NCBI GenBank assembly: GCA_022410635.1
Contig: JAJVDF010000219.1
Location: 496,102-560,101 of the forward strand
DNA: 64,000 bases
Direction of reading: 5' to 3'
Source: Tretioscincus oriximinensis
Taxonomy: Eukaryota; Chordata; Lepidosauria; Squamata; Gymnophthalmidae
Within the stretch, counting starts at the first letter, position 1; each line of letters starts with the position of its first letter. Position numbers and translations under genes: made by a program. The notes beneath the pieces were generated by a model that saw only the letters and a program-made list of their open reading frames with translations, did no database searches and was not told the origin of the DNA. Of the stretch, positions 12,280 through 24,182 are shown piece by piece.

Positions 12280-12680
12280 GTGTTGTAACATGCTGCACTG
12301 CTTATATTTAGTTCAAGGCACTAAAATTTTAAAGGGAGGAAGAAATCTGTTGTAAGGAGAAATGTATATGTATTTATGCTGTGTTCCAGATAACTCACTT
12401 CTTACAGGCTGTTGGAGTGGAGTGTGAAAAATTTGGGTGGTTTCTTTAAGGAAGTTTGAGTGAGAAGGGAGGGGAAGTTTGGGGTATTTTATTAGAAAAG
12501 TTGTTAGAAGATGGGAGAGGAGTGAAGGAGAAAGAAAGGAAAGAAAGGAAATACAAAGAAATCCAAGAAGGTTGATCTGATTTGTAAAAGAGTGTGTTCA
12601 ATTTTGAGTCCCTTCCCCTCTAGCCTTTCCTCCACATTTTGTATTTTAATGTTTCATTTAAAAAAAAACAATTCAAAGGA
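12280..12680. repeat. Old repeat related to 20690-20930
   Basis: The end CCTCCACATTTTGTATTTTA with ATGTTTCAT recurs at 20876-20904 as CATCCACATTTTGTCTTTCA with ATGTTTCAT. The preceding purine-rich part (GAGGGAGGAAG-type runs) is loosely shared, and also resembles 48590-48790. The family is unnamed. Confidence 0.4.
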
Positions 12681-12972
12681 TAATTTTCTGAAATCCAGTA
12701 CGTATTTTCCAAAAGATTTGAGTGATTTATTATTGGCTTAGTTTTCAAACCAGTAACTTTATTGAAGAATTCGTGTATCAGCCAAAATTTATGAATCNTA
12801 TCAGAATAAAGTAACTAAGTCACAGGCTAAAGTTGGTAGAACCAAAATAACTTTCTTTGTCAAAGAAATGAATACAGGCTAATACAGAATAGAAAACTAT
12901 GTTAATATGAACTGTGTTGTTGTGATTTCATAAATAAAAAGAGATTGGTGTTGATTAGTAGAAGGGTTTGTC

Positions 12973-13467
12973 CTAACTGCCCAAAGTAATCTTTTTCCTA
13001 CTCCACAGTGCTTTTAGTGCTTCCCTGCTTTTTCTAATAAAATGATCATCACTGTTGGATGAGGAACTATTGATAAAATGCTCTGTCAGCTCTTTCTGTG
13101 AAATTCTGCCATCTACGATCATTTTAATATTTGCCATATATATTGTATTTTGTTGTAGGCCTACCATTCTTGATTGTACAGAGGTTTTCATTGATTGTAG
13201 TAGATGGGCTGCTAGGATTAATATTTTGCCAAAGTACTCATCTTGTTGCTGGTATTTGACCCATAAAACCAAAAACTTGTGGGGGACACCATGAGAACGA
13301 TAGTCTTGTTTCTGTTTTATTTTCCTTATTTTTCTTTTCTGTGTAATGCTTTCATCAAGTGAATGTGCAGGNTGGATAAACAACTCAAAAGCATTTTCAA
13401 TACAGTCTGCATATTGTGTAAGCTCTGACAACACAAAAACATGTGTTGAACTCATACGTAATAACAT
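12973..13467 (-). CDS. Unrecognised 164-codon ORF, possible retrocopy
   Basis: This minus-strand ORF is long for AT-rich intronic DNA. It begins MLLRMSSTHVFVLSELTQYA, continues YADCIENAFELF, and has a basic stretch (KRKIRKIKQKQ). It ends DDHFIRKSREALKALWSRKK before a TAG stop. The composition looks protein-like, with mixed charge, a helical feel and no low-complexity repeat. I do not recognise the family. Two AATAAA signals lie on the same strand at 12758-12763 and 12726-12731, 210-250 bases past the stop, but no A tail is seen. On the 5' side it abuts BovB debris at about 13500. It could be a processed pseudogene, part of an unknown mobile element, or chance. One ambiguous base (X) falls in the ORF. 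Confidence 0.35.
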   Translation of the reverse strand: MLLRMSSTHVFVLSELTQYADCIENAFELFIXPAHSLDESITQKRKIRKIKQKQDYRSHGVPHKFLVLWVKYQQQDEYFGKILILAAHLLQSMKTSVQSRMVGLQQNTIYMANIKMIVDGRISQKELTEHFINSSSSNSDDHFIRKSREALKALWSRKKITLGS

Positions 13468-13509
13468 AGTCCGGAGGGGGGGAGGGCATCAAATCAGTTG
13501 TTCAATCAC

Positions 13510-13960
13510 ATCCTTCTCTTCATGATCCTGTGCCAAGCTCATATTTGCTGTTTCCATTACACTTTTTATCTCATCCCAACCATCTGCATCTACATCTGCC
13601 TTCCATCTTTCCCAGCATCAGTGTCTTTTCCAGTGAGTCCAGCCTTCTCGTTATGTGGACAAATGACCTGAGCTTAAGTATTTGTTCTTCAGCTTCAATA
13701 GTTGTCCTTCCAATGAACGGACAAGATTGATTTATTTTAGTATTGACTAACTTGATCCCTTTTGATCCAAAGAACTCTCAGAAGTCTTCTCCAGCATCAC
13801 AATTCAAAAGCATCAATTCTTCGATGCTCAGCTTTCCTTATGGTCCTGTTCTCCAAGCCTCACACTATCTGGTCACTCTCAATCGTCTCATAATCACATG
13901 GACTATCACTATGCCCATGAGGTCATTCTGAACTCCATAGGCTTAAGCAGTAGAAATTGT
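13510..13960 (-). repeat. BovB (RTE) LINE fragment, antisense
   Basis: This resembles the BovB copies at 7690-8045 and 42770-43220. Markers are CCAGCATCAGTGTCTTTTCC, GTTCTTCCA/GTCCTTCCAATGAACG, CAATTCAAAAGCATCAATTC and TTATGGTCC. It is decayed, with no long frame. Confidence 0.75.
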
Positions 13961-14589
13961 ATAACATAAAGAATGGCTTTCTTTTTTCATTCCCAGTCAG
14001 CAACATGTCTGGTCCAACTGTGTTGAGGTTTCCGTATAGCTGGCATCATTACCCACAGCTNTCTGCTTTATGCAGAGATTTGCAGATAAGATACTTTTTT
14101 TTTTATTAGTCTACAGACCATATCAAACATATCNATTACAAGATAAAAATCATATTTCATTATGCTAAAATAGAACTTTTATAAATTTGACTGCCTTTAA
14201 TCCTAAAAAATTAAACACCGAGCATAATGGGGCAGAAACTTTCTTATTCTCAATTCCCTCCATCACTCTCCATCTTGCTTTCGTCCTAAAACTTCGCATT
14301 TTGTTTATTCTTTAAGAAAACAATTTATATCATGAACATNGTGTTACTAAAAAGCAAAAACTACTTTTTGAGCAGAGAAAGATGTCTAGGAGTTCAACAA
14401 TGCAGATTGTTGGTGTTATTGAAATTTATATCCTATCCTTCATCCAAAATATAAAATACAATTCCAGAAATCCCTTGTCTTTATGAAATACAATTCAGAC
14501 CAAAATTTAGCTTATAAAGTGGAACACAATAGAAGTCATATCGTTTCAAGCACTCAGATTTAGGATCATGGCCTAAAGCTGAATGCTTT

Positions 14590-14960
14590 GCAAAGTGGAA
14601 GCTCCTGTAAAGCAAGGTTTATNGGTTTACAGATTATTAAAGCACTTGTAAAATATAAGCCTTCTTTCCTGACAGGGCAAAACCCAGAAGAAATTAAGAA
14701 TAAAAAGCCTGGGGGATTTTTTACCAGGCACCAAAACCGTAGACACCTAGAAAACCTTAAGAGAGAAATTATTCCAGAGTCTGCAGATCATTACATCAGA
14801 GGGAAAAGGAACTATAAGAAGGCCCTCTTCATCATTGGTTGGTTTTGCAAGATCAAGGCTTGAAACTGGGCATTTGACTCCTGAACCTGATACAGATGAC
14901 TTCGACATGAGGGAAAAGGAACCAAGTTTATATGGCTATAAAATAATAATCTGTTCTCGT
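14590..14960. repeat. Old interspersed repeat, same class as 6930-7200
   Basis: It shares CAAAACCCAGAAGAAATTAA and AAAGCCTGGGGGATTTTTTA, ATTATTCCAGAGTCTG, and AAGGCCCTCTTC with the related copies. Decay is heavy. The ORFs across it are chance. Confidence 0.4.
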
Positions 14961-15750
14961 ATATGCCACATGCCAAGGGAAAACAAGTATTTTGTGGAAA
15001 AGAGATTTTTTCTCTTTAGGCTAGTTGCTGGCAGTGCATGGCAGAGAAGTGTTTAATTACTGAAGGGAGAGGTAGTGAAAAATTTAATCTGTGTGGAAAA
15101 TATTTTGTCACTGTGTACCCTGATTCTTAATTATAAGTCTCGNGGAGGAACATTCTGTATATGCTCCAGAGACTCCTATTTCTGCTTATGAGGTAATGAA
15201 TCTTCAGCTACTTGCTAATTGTTATACCTTATTTGTCCTCAGCTATAAATGTACCAAATAGTGTAATTCCACCCTCATTTTACCATGAGTAAGCACCACT
15301 TAATATGTCTTCTCAGAATACTTAGTTGGGATTGCACAGAAAGACCACTGAATGATATAAAGATAGCATAGTAATAGAGATGGAGACAAATGTATTTAGT
15401 TTGCATATAAAATGTCAAAAGTACCAAATTTGCATTTTCTGAAACAATATATAAATTGAAATGCAGAAGTTTTCAAAATTTCCATTTTCTTTGGATTTGC
15501 AGTATATTCTAATCAAAGCATCTTTAGAGAAAGATGTGCACAAAATAGGTGTATTAATGAAAAATGCACTATATTAAAATAAATTATACACAAAAATATT
15601 TCTATTAAGGGAAGTTCCATATCAAATGCATATACTGTATCAAGATCTCATATTAGCAGAATGTTTGAAATTTAAAAAGTTGCACTTACTTCAAATATTC
15701 CACCATTGTTCAATTTGTTTTTGAATATCCCTTAATGCATAGTTCTAAGC

Positions 15751-16196
15751 CATGGATTAGAAACTGTGGCTCTAAAGCTACCTGTGGCTCTTTGGCCGCT
15801 TGAATGTGGCTCTGACCTCACCAGAAAAACCCGGGGTGGGGGGTTATTTCCAGACAAGGTGCACTCCNCCCCAAGAGCAGTTCCAGACATCGACAGCGAG
15901 TGTGTGCACAGCCACAGGCAGGCAGCCAAGTCAGGCAGGTGGTAGTTGCTCATTGACGACGTCCGGAACTGCTCTTGGAGAGCCCAGTGTCTGCAAATGC
16001 AAAAGGAAAGAAAAAAGAGAGAAGGAAGGCAGGAGAGCAGGAAAGAAAAAGGAAGGTAAAGGGAAAAGACCTGGAAAAGGCTTGGGATGGGGGCAGGGCT
16101 TGGGAAAGGGGCATGACCATGTGGCCCCCAAGTTACCCTGGGAAGGGGCTATGGCCAAAAAATGGCTCTCTACTCCAAAACGTTTGCCCACTCCTC
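15751..16196. mobile_element. hAT miniature element with perfect target duplication
   Basis: The 446-bp element is flanked by TTCTAAGC at 15743-15750 and 16197-16204, a perfect 8-bp duplication as expected for hAT. The left end AAACTGTGGCTCTAAAGC and right end AAACGTTTGCCCACTCCTC resemble a widespread hAT terminal type. An internal inverted repeat pairs CCAAGAGCAGTTCCAGAC (about 15872-15889) with GTCCGGAACTGCTCTTGG (about 15961-15978). The purine-rich middle (16000-16090) gives chance ORFs. Confidence 0.75.
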
Positions 16197-16975
16197 TTCT
16201 AAGCCATTTTTATGATATCAGTGGAATAGTTTGCCATATGAGGTATTATGTTGTCCTTTGGAAGTTTTCAAGTAGAGACTGAACAGCCATCTGCCTAGGA
16301 TGATTTCACCACCCGAACCCACGTGCCTACCAACTTTAGAATGCTATGATTTCCCAGGACATCTTAATATAATCCAGATTTAAGCAGAAAGAAATTTGAA
16401 TTTTCACTATACTGTAGTAGGAAATCCAGCAGTGACCCCAAGTTCCCATAATAGCACAGCTTTCCTTAACATCCATCAGCAGTTTTAAGAACTGAAGGAA
16501 TTGGAGCATCCAGAGCCCAGCCATGCATGTAAAAGGGTGAGCATTTAATTGCTTTCCTGTAGCTCTTAATCTGAAAACTGTTTGTACATCTGCTAGAGGA
16601 TGTGAGATCTTGCCTCTTGCCATTTATTCTCAACTTAAACCCTGAAAAATAGTCATTATTATGCAAGTACTGGGCATTACATAAATTGTTTAACATTTTG
16701 ACTTTGTTTGAATTATTAACTAAGAATGTAACTGGTGGTGATTGTTAATGAAAATCAACTTTGGAAGACTCCTTCCCACTTCATCACTTGTCTGTTAAAA
16801 AACCAAATGGGAGAAAGCAATAGGGAGGCTCCTCAAACTATCTTTTGGGACCTTTTTACATTTTGACTGGGTAATATTCCAAATGATCACTAAGAACAGT
16901 TATTCGCATTGGTAATTGTTTATCGTTTTATTATTCTCTATCACTCCAAAACTAATCCAAAAGTAATTTATACTT

Positions 16976-18376
16976 ACCATATTTTGTGCACTATAAGTCA
17001 CATTTTTCCCAGAAAAGGGGGGGGGGGGCGTCTGTGCTTTTTATGGAGTGAACATTGCATTACAATCCATGGATGCAGTGCTGGGAATGTTCTGGTGAGA
17101 AATCTCATACCGAAAATCTCTAACATTTTGGGTCTTCTCATGCACAAAGTGCATGTGGGAATTTTGTGATGTCACTTCGAGCTCTGGTAACCGGAAAAAA
17201 GCATTAAAAATCCTGGTACAAAGGATGAGCATTTCCTGTTCTTGTGCCTCATTTGGCAGGGATTTTTTTATAAAACATACAAGAGTCTACTATGACTTCT
17301 GGAACTGCGTGAGCAGGGTTTTCTAAGCCTCTGTTCCCTTTGTTTCTTTGCTCCTAGGTTTCTTCTCATGGTTGCTTGCAATAGTTAAAATTACTGAGTT
17401 TTGTATCCTAGAATGAAAAATGAAAACCTGGCTTGGAAGATGAGGCAAGGTGGGAGGGGAAGGAGAACTTGCTTACTTATTCTGCCTGAGCAGACACGGA
17501 TAGCTCAGTCGCTAAGGAATCCGTCTCTCATCTGGAAGATTAGGTTTGAAACCCTTTGTCGGACGTGGGAAGGGGTGCGCACCTTCCACTAGCCTGTAGC
17601 CCTTCCAAGCCAGCTATTTGAAAGCATGAATTGCAAGAAATTGCAACTGACTGCAAGTATATAAATGGGAACCACCATAGCCTGTTGGGGAAGATAGAAT
17701 GTCAGTCTTTGGGCAAAAATACCCTTGTAAGCCACTTTGAGTCCTTTTGAAAGGTGAGAAAAGTGGGGTATAAGAACCCAGTTCTTCTTAGTGAACCTGG
17801 AGATAGAGCAAATTTCTTCTTGACAGTTGTTCACACAAAACTGTTGCTCCACTCAAGGAATGGGAACCTTCGAAACCAATGAACTGCAATTCATAGGTTT
17901 CATTGGGGGTACTTTTTCACCTTGTGATAGAAGCCAGGGGGGCTGCAATTGGTTTGTAAATGAGACAAAGAGGTTGCTGGGGTTTTTTTGTTTTGTGGAA
18001 ACAACTTTGCTTGGAAGTGATTAGATGAGCTGTGACTGTGATTGGAATAGCTTAAATGCCACCTTACAGGCTTCTTCTCCCCCTCCTTCTACACCCTTCT
18101 CCTCCCTCCCCTTTTAGGCCTAGTCGAGTTTTCCGAGCCTTCTGCTTTACTACTTCACTGCCTACAAGACTGGCCAAGTCTTATCATTTCAGTAAAAAAA
18201 AAAGCAATATTTTGATACTTTCCTCATCAGCTCTTTGCTGCCAACTGGTGACAAAAAAATGACATAGAGTAGAACAAAATAAATAAAACCATTAAGTATT
18301 TATTTTCTTATTTTTCTCTTCTAAAATCTATGTGCATCTTACGGTCAGGTGCATTTCATAGTCCGAAAAATACGGT
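16976..18376. mobile_element. DNA element with terminal inverted repeats, host of a nested SINE
   Basis: The left end ACCATATTTTGTGCACTATA and the right end TCATAGTCCGAAAAATACGG are imperfect inverted copies. Both are followed inward by a matching run (AGTCACATTTTTC and its counterpart GTGCATTTCA). ACTT flanks both ends (16972-16975 and 18377-18380). A G12 run lies at 17017-17028. No transposase is recognised. The SINE at 17484-17795 was inserted inside, so the element is older than that SINE copy. Confidence 0.6.
17484..17795 (+). repeat. tRNA-derived SINE, copy 2 (best preserved)
   Basis: The head retains RNA polymerase III promoter boxes: A-box TAGCTCAGTCG at 17501-17511 and B-box GGTTTGAAACC at 17543-17553. 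The body contains CAAGAAATTGCAACTGACTG, a CCTGTTGGGGAAGATAGA block and GTAAGCCACTTTGAGTCC. It ends GAGAAAAGTGGGGTATAAG followed by a TTCTTC-type tail. Other copies are at 8661, 44419, 22864, 32886 and 37988. It is a SINE, not a functional tRNA: there is no complete cloverleaf. Confidence 0.9.
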
Positions 18377-18947
18377 ACTTAGTGTGGAGTGCTACTAAGT
18401 AATTCACAGTCATTCCTGTGCTGTGAAAACATTTCCGCAGAAAGTATGGATGCTATAAATTCTAGACTTTCTATATTCTACATATCACATGACATTTTTT
18501 CACCCAATCACATGTGGGTAGGGGGGCAATCAGGCATATAGTACACAGAAATGCTAGGAAATATAGCCTTCACATGTCCTGCTCCTAGATTTCTGCATAA
18601 GGAAGTGCAAAATATAATAGTTCCCTCGGCCAGTGGCTGGAAATGGTTCCTAGGGATCATTTTTTGAAACTAAATGCAAAAATGTCCACAGTGAAAAACC
18701 ATTTTTAAATCAGAAAATAGCAAAAGATGCAAGCACTTCTTCATCCTGTTTCTTTTCCAAATTTATTTCTACCTTTTTATTTAAAAATTTGATTTTTATT
18801 TAAAAAGTTAAATCATGTACATATTCTTTCCCATTTTGATCTACTGTATCTCTGGTGATATAGAATAGATACATGGCTCCTTTCAGAGCAATGCAATGTT
18901 TTACATATATAATTGTAAACTTTAAGAAAAAGAAAATATAATATTGA

Positions 18948-19157
<210 letters not shown>

Positions 19158-19186
19158 GTTAGATATGAAAAATCAGCATGTATCTT

Positions 19187-19312
19187 AGGCCCTTTCTTTT
19201 ATTTGGTGTTATATCTTAGAATTAGGGGCCTGCCCTCAGCAAATCAGTGTAGACTGTGGAAGCCCCTATTCCAAGACATATCCAAAAATAAAGTCTAGTG
19301 CAGAAAGGGCCT
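19187..19312. mobile_element. 126-bp inverted-repeat element next to exon B
   Basis: The ends AGGCCCTTTCT (19187-19197) and AGAAAGGGCCT (19302-19312) are perfect 11-bp inverted copies. The interior has AGCCCCTATTCCAAGACAT. Decayed relatives may lie at 1620-1660, 36540-36600, 55358-55500 and 58870-58920, which share TTTCTA.AC.GG.-type ends. Confidence 0.5.
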
Positions 19313-19584
19313 TTCATGCAAGAAGCCTAGCATCAAAAAGTAGTGACAAATATTTCACTCAAAAATCCTGAATAAAAATGTACCCAAACATAATGTTTAA
19401 AAAGTTCAAACCAAAGGATGTTCTAATGAATCAAGCGAACACAATCTATGAGTCAAAACAAAACAAACATCTATTTGACAAAAAAAAATCTAAACCAACC
19501 CTGCTGGACATAACAAAGAGAAGACAAAGACAAAACTTCCACCTGCTCTCAGCTCCTTTCAAACAGCTTTTAGAGTCCATAGTA

Positions 19585-19930
19585 CATGCCTCTCTAACCT
19601 AGGGGCAGTGGTGAATACACCTGGCCTCAATGAATTAAGAGGAGCCCTGTTGATCAGGCCATCTAATCCAGCATCACATCTCACACAGTGGCACATCAGT
19701 TGCTTCTGGGCATCCCAAATAGAAGAGGGAAGTAAAATCTTCCAGCTCTGGACATGACATTGAAAACTTTAACTTGACAGCAGTACCCAGACATCCAGTC
19801 TAATAGCCATCGATACATTTGAGTTCCATGAAGTTTTCTAATCTTTTCTTAAAGTTAACCAGGCTGGTTCTTCTGGTAGTAAATTCCATGACCCATCAAA
19901 CCTAATAAGTCAATATTTTCATCTTAGAAA
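19585..19930. repeat. LINE 3'-tail-like fragment
   Basis: GAGGAGCCCTGTTGATCAGG, CCATCTAATCCAGCATCAC and CAGTTGCTTCTGGGCATC match a repeat common in lizards (L2/CR1-like 3' end). The same unit recurs three times at 59045-59760. Confidence 0.6.
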
Positions 19931-20325
19931 CATTTTGCAAATTCTCATTCTATGATCAACTTGGTGATTAAGTTGCTTCAAATTTTAAGTGTGTTTTTCT
20001 CTGACGACTACAATTTGTTTGTATCTCCCTACATCCAAGGGTCTCCAGGCAAGTTATAATAATAAAATACTTACAAAATAGCTAGTTCTAATAATAGCTC
20101 CTGGTGATTCAAAAAAGCTTGATTAGAGAGAAATCTACAAGCTATTCTTGACAGATATTGAATTGCAATATTTAGAGATGCTAATAAGAAAAAAATTCTC
20201 AAAGGATCTGTGTCCATGCTCATTCAACCTGGATATGAACTCTTTCTGAACACCTAACAAAATGTTGTCTCTGGCTCTTTTATGATTTTAAAATTTTTTG
20301 TATGTGTTTTTCTTTAAACATATAG

Positions 20326-20529
<204 letters not shown>

Positions 20530-20689
20530 ACTTTAGGAAACTACCGTATTACCAAAGAATTTCTTGCCCTCTTATTTTTGTATTCTGTGTTATCTTTTCT
20601 AGATGTTTTTATAGAAGTTAATGTGTGTGGTATCTCTAATACAATAAAAGGCTTGCCATATGGCAAAAGAACTCACATACTTTTTGTAG

Positions 20690-20930
20690 GCCAATCAACT
20701 GTTGGAACGACCCTTGTGGCACCTATAAGGGTCAATTGAAGCGTGTTTTATGTTTAAGAATATTGAATGAGAAGGAAACAGCTAGTTTAGAAGAAGTTTT
20801 AAGTATTTTGAAGATAAGATGACTGATGAGTAAATAAGTACATAATTATGAGCCCCCCCTTACTTACTTCCTTTCATCCACATTTTGTCTTTCAATGTTT
20901 CATGAAGAGCAAAAGACATTTCAAAGCACA
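20690..20930. repeat. Old repeat related to 12280-12680
   Basis: This contains the shared CCACATTTTGT.TTTCAATGTTTCA end (20878-20904). The start GGCACCTATAAGGGTCAATTG resembles GGAACCCATAAGGGCCAGTTG at 48624-48644, so three copies of one unnamed family seem to be present. Confidence 0.45.
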
Positions 20931-21487
20931 GTTGACTAGAACCTGTTGTGTTTTCTTCCAATAAAGTATTCTTAATANATTCTAAATAATATATGCTACC
21001 AGAAAGTTAAGTGGGATAATGGGATAGTNTGGCAGTGGGATAGTGTGATTGCCAACACTTAGGGCAACCCTATACAAACCACACTCACCCCCAGGGGCAA
21101 ATTTCTGGTGCCCCACCATCATTCTTTCATATATGCTCCTCCCTCCCAAGCCCCAGCCACTTACCTATTGCAGCACCTCCTCTGTGATAGTGGAGCTCAA
21201 ATTTTGCACAACATATCAGACCTGGCATGTCAAGTGGAGTGGGGCTTTTTCCATCTCCTGGAATCTTCAAAAAGAAAAATGCTTGTAGCAAGAGCTTTAA
21301 TAGATTAATTTTACTTCTTCAGAAGGAAAAAAGAAGCATGTGACTACAAAAACTCATGATAACAACTTTTTCTTGTTAATTTCTAAAATGCTATAAAAAA
21401 ATTTATAAAAGAATTCAACCTGATTTGTTTTCACTAGTCTCATGTATGAGATTGCTCAAAGATTACAGTTTAAAAAGTGTAGCCTAG

Positions 21488-21850
<363 letters not shown>

Positions 21851-22079
21851 TGAATATTTTAGACTATAATTGGTACAGGGCCTAATCAACACCANGGCCA
21901 TGCTGTCTGGGAATGTGAAAGTTATGATCTTAATATCTTGAAAAAGCTAGGGAAGATTTCTTTAATAAACTAAACAGGACTAATAGTACTCCCTTAGTTT
22001 CCTGTGTAACATGTATTGTTGTTTCAGAATAATGTTTCTCTTTCCATAATTCTTTAGTGTTAATAACAAATATCAGATA

Positions 22080-22288
22080 GTTTCAGAGAAATAGCCGTGT
22101 TAGTCCAGTAGAAAGCCCAGCAAAGGGGCCAGTAGCACTTTGTGACTAACAGGAGAAAAGTGGGTGGCATAAGCTTTTGTAGACATGTCTACGAAATGAA
22201 GAATATGAAGAAGTAGATGTATCTACGAAAGCTTATGCCACCCNGTTTTCTCCTGTTAGTCACAAAGTGCTACTGGCCCCTTTGCTGA
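22080..22288 (+). repeat. Foldback repeat with hammerhead-like centre, complete copy
   Basis: The left arm (CAGCAAAGGGGCC to about 22178) is inverted at about 22227-22286. The centre holds ATGAAGA (22205-22211; the first C of the core is A), GTAGAT (22213-22218), GT, ATCTAC (22221-22226) and GAAA (22227-22230). A second short stem, GTAGAC.AT.GTCTAC + GAAA, sits at 22179-22196. Confidence 0.8.
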
Positions 22289-22863
22289 AATATCAGATAC
22301 GTTCAACTGCCTATACGAAAAGTGGTTTGTCTGACTCAAATCAAATGTGACAACTCGGCAAGTCCTCCCCTCCCCAGCCATACCACTGTCCCAAGCATGT
22401 CACCTCCCCTTTTCCATCACAGNCCATGCTCCCTCCTCCCACAAACAAATCCACAATTTTTAAAAACCGCAGGCTTTTAACAGCCCTCATCCTCCCCTTT
22501 GCATCATCCCCTAGCACTTACCTGGAATATAGTGGCAAGAGCAGCAGCAAGGACAGGCCATCTGACCCAGCTGCGTGGCCAGCTGGTGTCACAAGTGAAG
22601 ATAAGAAGCACCATTTTCTCAGCTCAGATGGCCAACTGGCTCCCAGCAGCCACAATATTAATCTATCTGCTGACCCCAGGGTGCGGATACAAGCAGGAGC
22701 AAGCNAGCAATTTCTTTGTCTTCACTCTTCTGGGTGAGCTGCTGGTTACTGCATGCATGTGCGCATAAGCATTGACCACCAGCTCCATCTATTTCCATCG
22801 CAGCGCACACAGCAGTTCCTGTGATAGAAGAGAATCTTGGAAACCCACAAATTTTATAAATTG

Positions 22864-23165
22864 AAGAAGAAGAACTGAGTTTTTCTATCCCACTTTTCTC
22901 ACCCNAAGGAACTCAAAGCGGCTTACAAGGGTATTTTTCTCCTGAAGACTTACATTATATCTTCCCCACCAGGCTGTGGTAATTCCCATGTATCTAGTTG
23001 CAGTCAGCTGCAATTTCTTGCAATTCTTGCTTTCAAATAACTGGGTTGGCTAGAGCTACAGGCTAGTAGAAGGTGCTCCCCCCTCCCCACGTCCGACACA
23101 GGGCTTCAAAACCTGATCTCTCAGATGAGAGACCATCTCCTTAGCGACTGCGCCATTTGTGCCTG
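22864..23165 (-). repeat. tRNA-derived SINE, copy 3
   Basis: On the + strand the GAAGAAGAAGAACTGAG tail is at the left and the tRNA-like head (GACTGCGCCATTTGTGCC) at the right. It is the same family as 17484-17795, about full length. Confidence 0.85.
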
Positions 23166-23352
23166 CTTTTTAAAAATCATGGGCTTACCCAGGAATNCAG
23201 CTTTTAGTTCAATTTTTTAGGACATACACCAAAAGCCTGAATCAGCATCATTTATGTCAAGCTTTGCTGCCAGACAATTTTTAGGAAAACAATTATTGAA
23301 TTTTGCAATTCTTGCTTCTTATGATTTGAGACCTGTCATTCTGTTAAAAATG

Positions 23353-23606
23353 AGAGCCAGTTTGGTGTAGTGGTTGGAGTGTTGGATTCTTATCTGGTAA
23401 TCTCCCGGTTTGGTTTCCCATTCCTCCATGAAAGCNAGATGGGTGACCTTGGGCAAGCCACAGTTCTTTAGAACTCTCGCAAACCCACCTACTTCACAGG
23501 GTGTCTGTTGTGGAGAAANCAATGAAAGTTATGTGTGCCGCCCTTTGTTTGACTGCCTGAGACCTTCAGGTTTAGGGCGGGATATAAGTACAAATAAANA
23601 AAGATA
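23353..23606 (+). repeat. Second tRNA-derived SINE family
   Basis: The head GAGAGCCAGTTTGGTGTAGT with GGTTGGAGTGTTGGA is followed by GGTTTGGTTTCCC (B-box-like) and GGGTGACCTTGGGCAAGCCA. It ends CACAGGGTGTCTGTTGTGG and GGGCGGGATATAAGTAC. This is a very common squamate SINE layout. Confidence 0.9.
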
Positions 23607-24059
23607 GACCCCCCTAAAGTTTATGAAGTAGGAAAAAGAAAAAAAGTTTTAAAACTATAAAGGGCTTTTGATTGTTTTCTGAGGACCACTGATTAGGTCA
23701 GCTTTAAGAAATCTGTAATTGGCTACAGCAATTACCAACATTGCTGAGAACCACTTCTCAAACTTCTAGAGCGCTGTGACAAATTGAAGCAGACTGCTGC
23801 AGGAGAAATATCGACTTCCTATTTCTAAACAGAGGATCATTAGTCAAGAAAAGCATCTTTTAATTACTCCCAGGAAAGGGGGGTAGAGGGGAAAAATCTT
23901 TCAGTATGGATTGTACAACAGCTGACATTATTTTTCCAAGTATATTCAGGATTAAATTGAATATCTTGGGGGCACCTTCCCTTAAATTCTCCCTTTATAA
24001 TGTGGGTCAAATTAGAACTGTTCAGTGTTATGACAAGTAAATGAACATATTTTGCTTAC

Positions 24060-24182
24060 CTCTGTTCGGACTGCCCAGGTGCATCTGGTGGGCCTTTGTG
24101 TGACACAGAATGCTGGACTCGATGGGCTGTGGCCTGATCCAGTATGGCTCTTCTTATGTTCTTATGTTCTTATGTTCTTATG
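24060..24182 (+). repeat. LINE 3' end with an 8-base tail repeat
   Basis: The end GCTGGACTCGATGGGCTGTG and GCCTGATCCAGTATGGCTC is followed by four exact copies of TTCTTATG (24151-24182). This is the typical short tandem 3' tail of an L2/CR1-like reptilian LINE. Confidence 0.8.

Larger units (their letters stand above)
19158..20325 (+). other. AGAP1: AGAP1 intron B-C, 1168 bases
   Basis: This short intron lies between the PH and ArfGAP exons. It holds a small inverted-repeat element 29 bases after the donor (19187-19312) and a LINE 3'-tail-like fragment (19585-19930). Nothing else is recognised. Confidence 0.9.

Noticed and set aside
15800..16282. 160-codon ORF and overlapping frames on both strands
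   Set aside because: It lies in the hAT element 15751-16196. The lysine/glycine-rich translation comes from a purine-rich tract.
17484..17560. Possible tRNA gene
   Set aside because: A and B boxes are present, but there is no complete cloverleaf and a SINE body follows. It is the SINE head.
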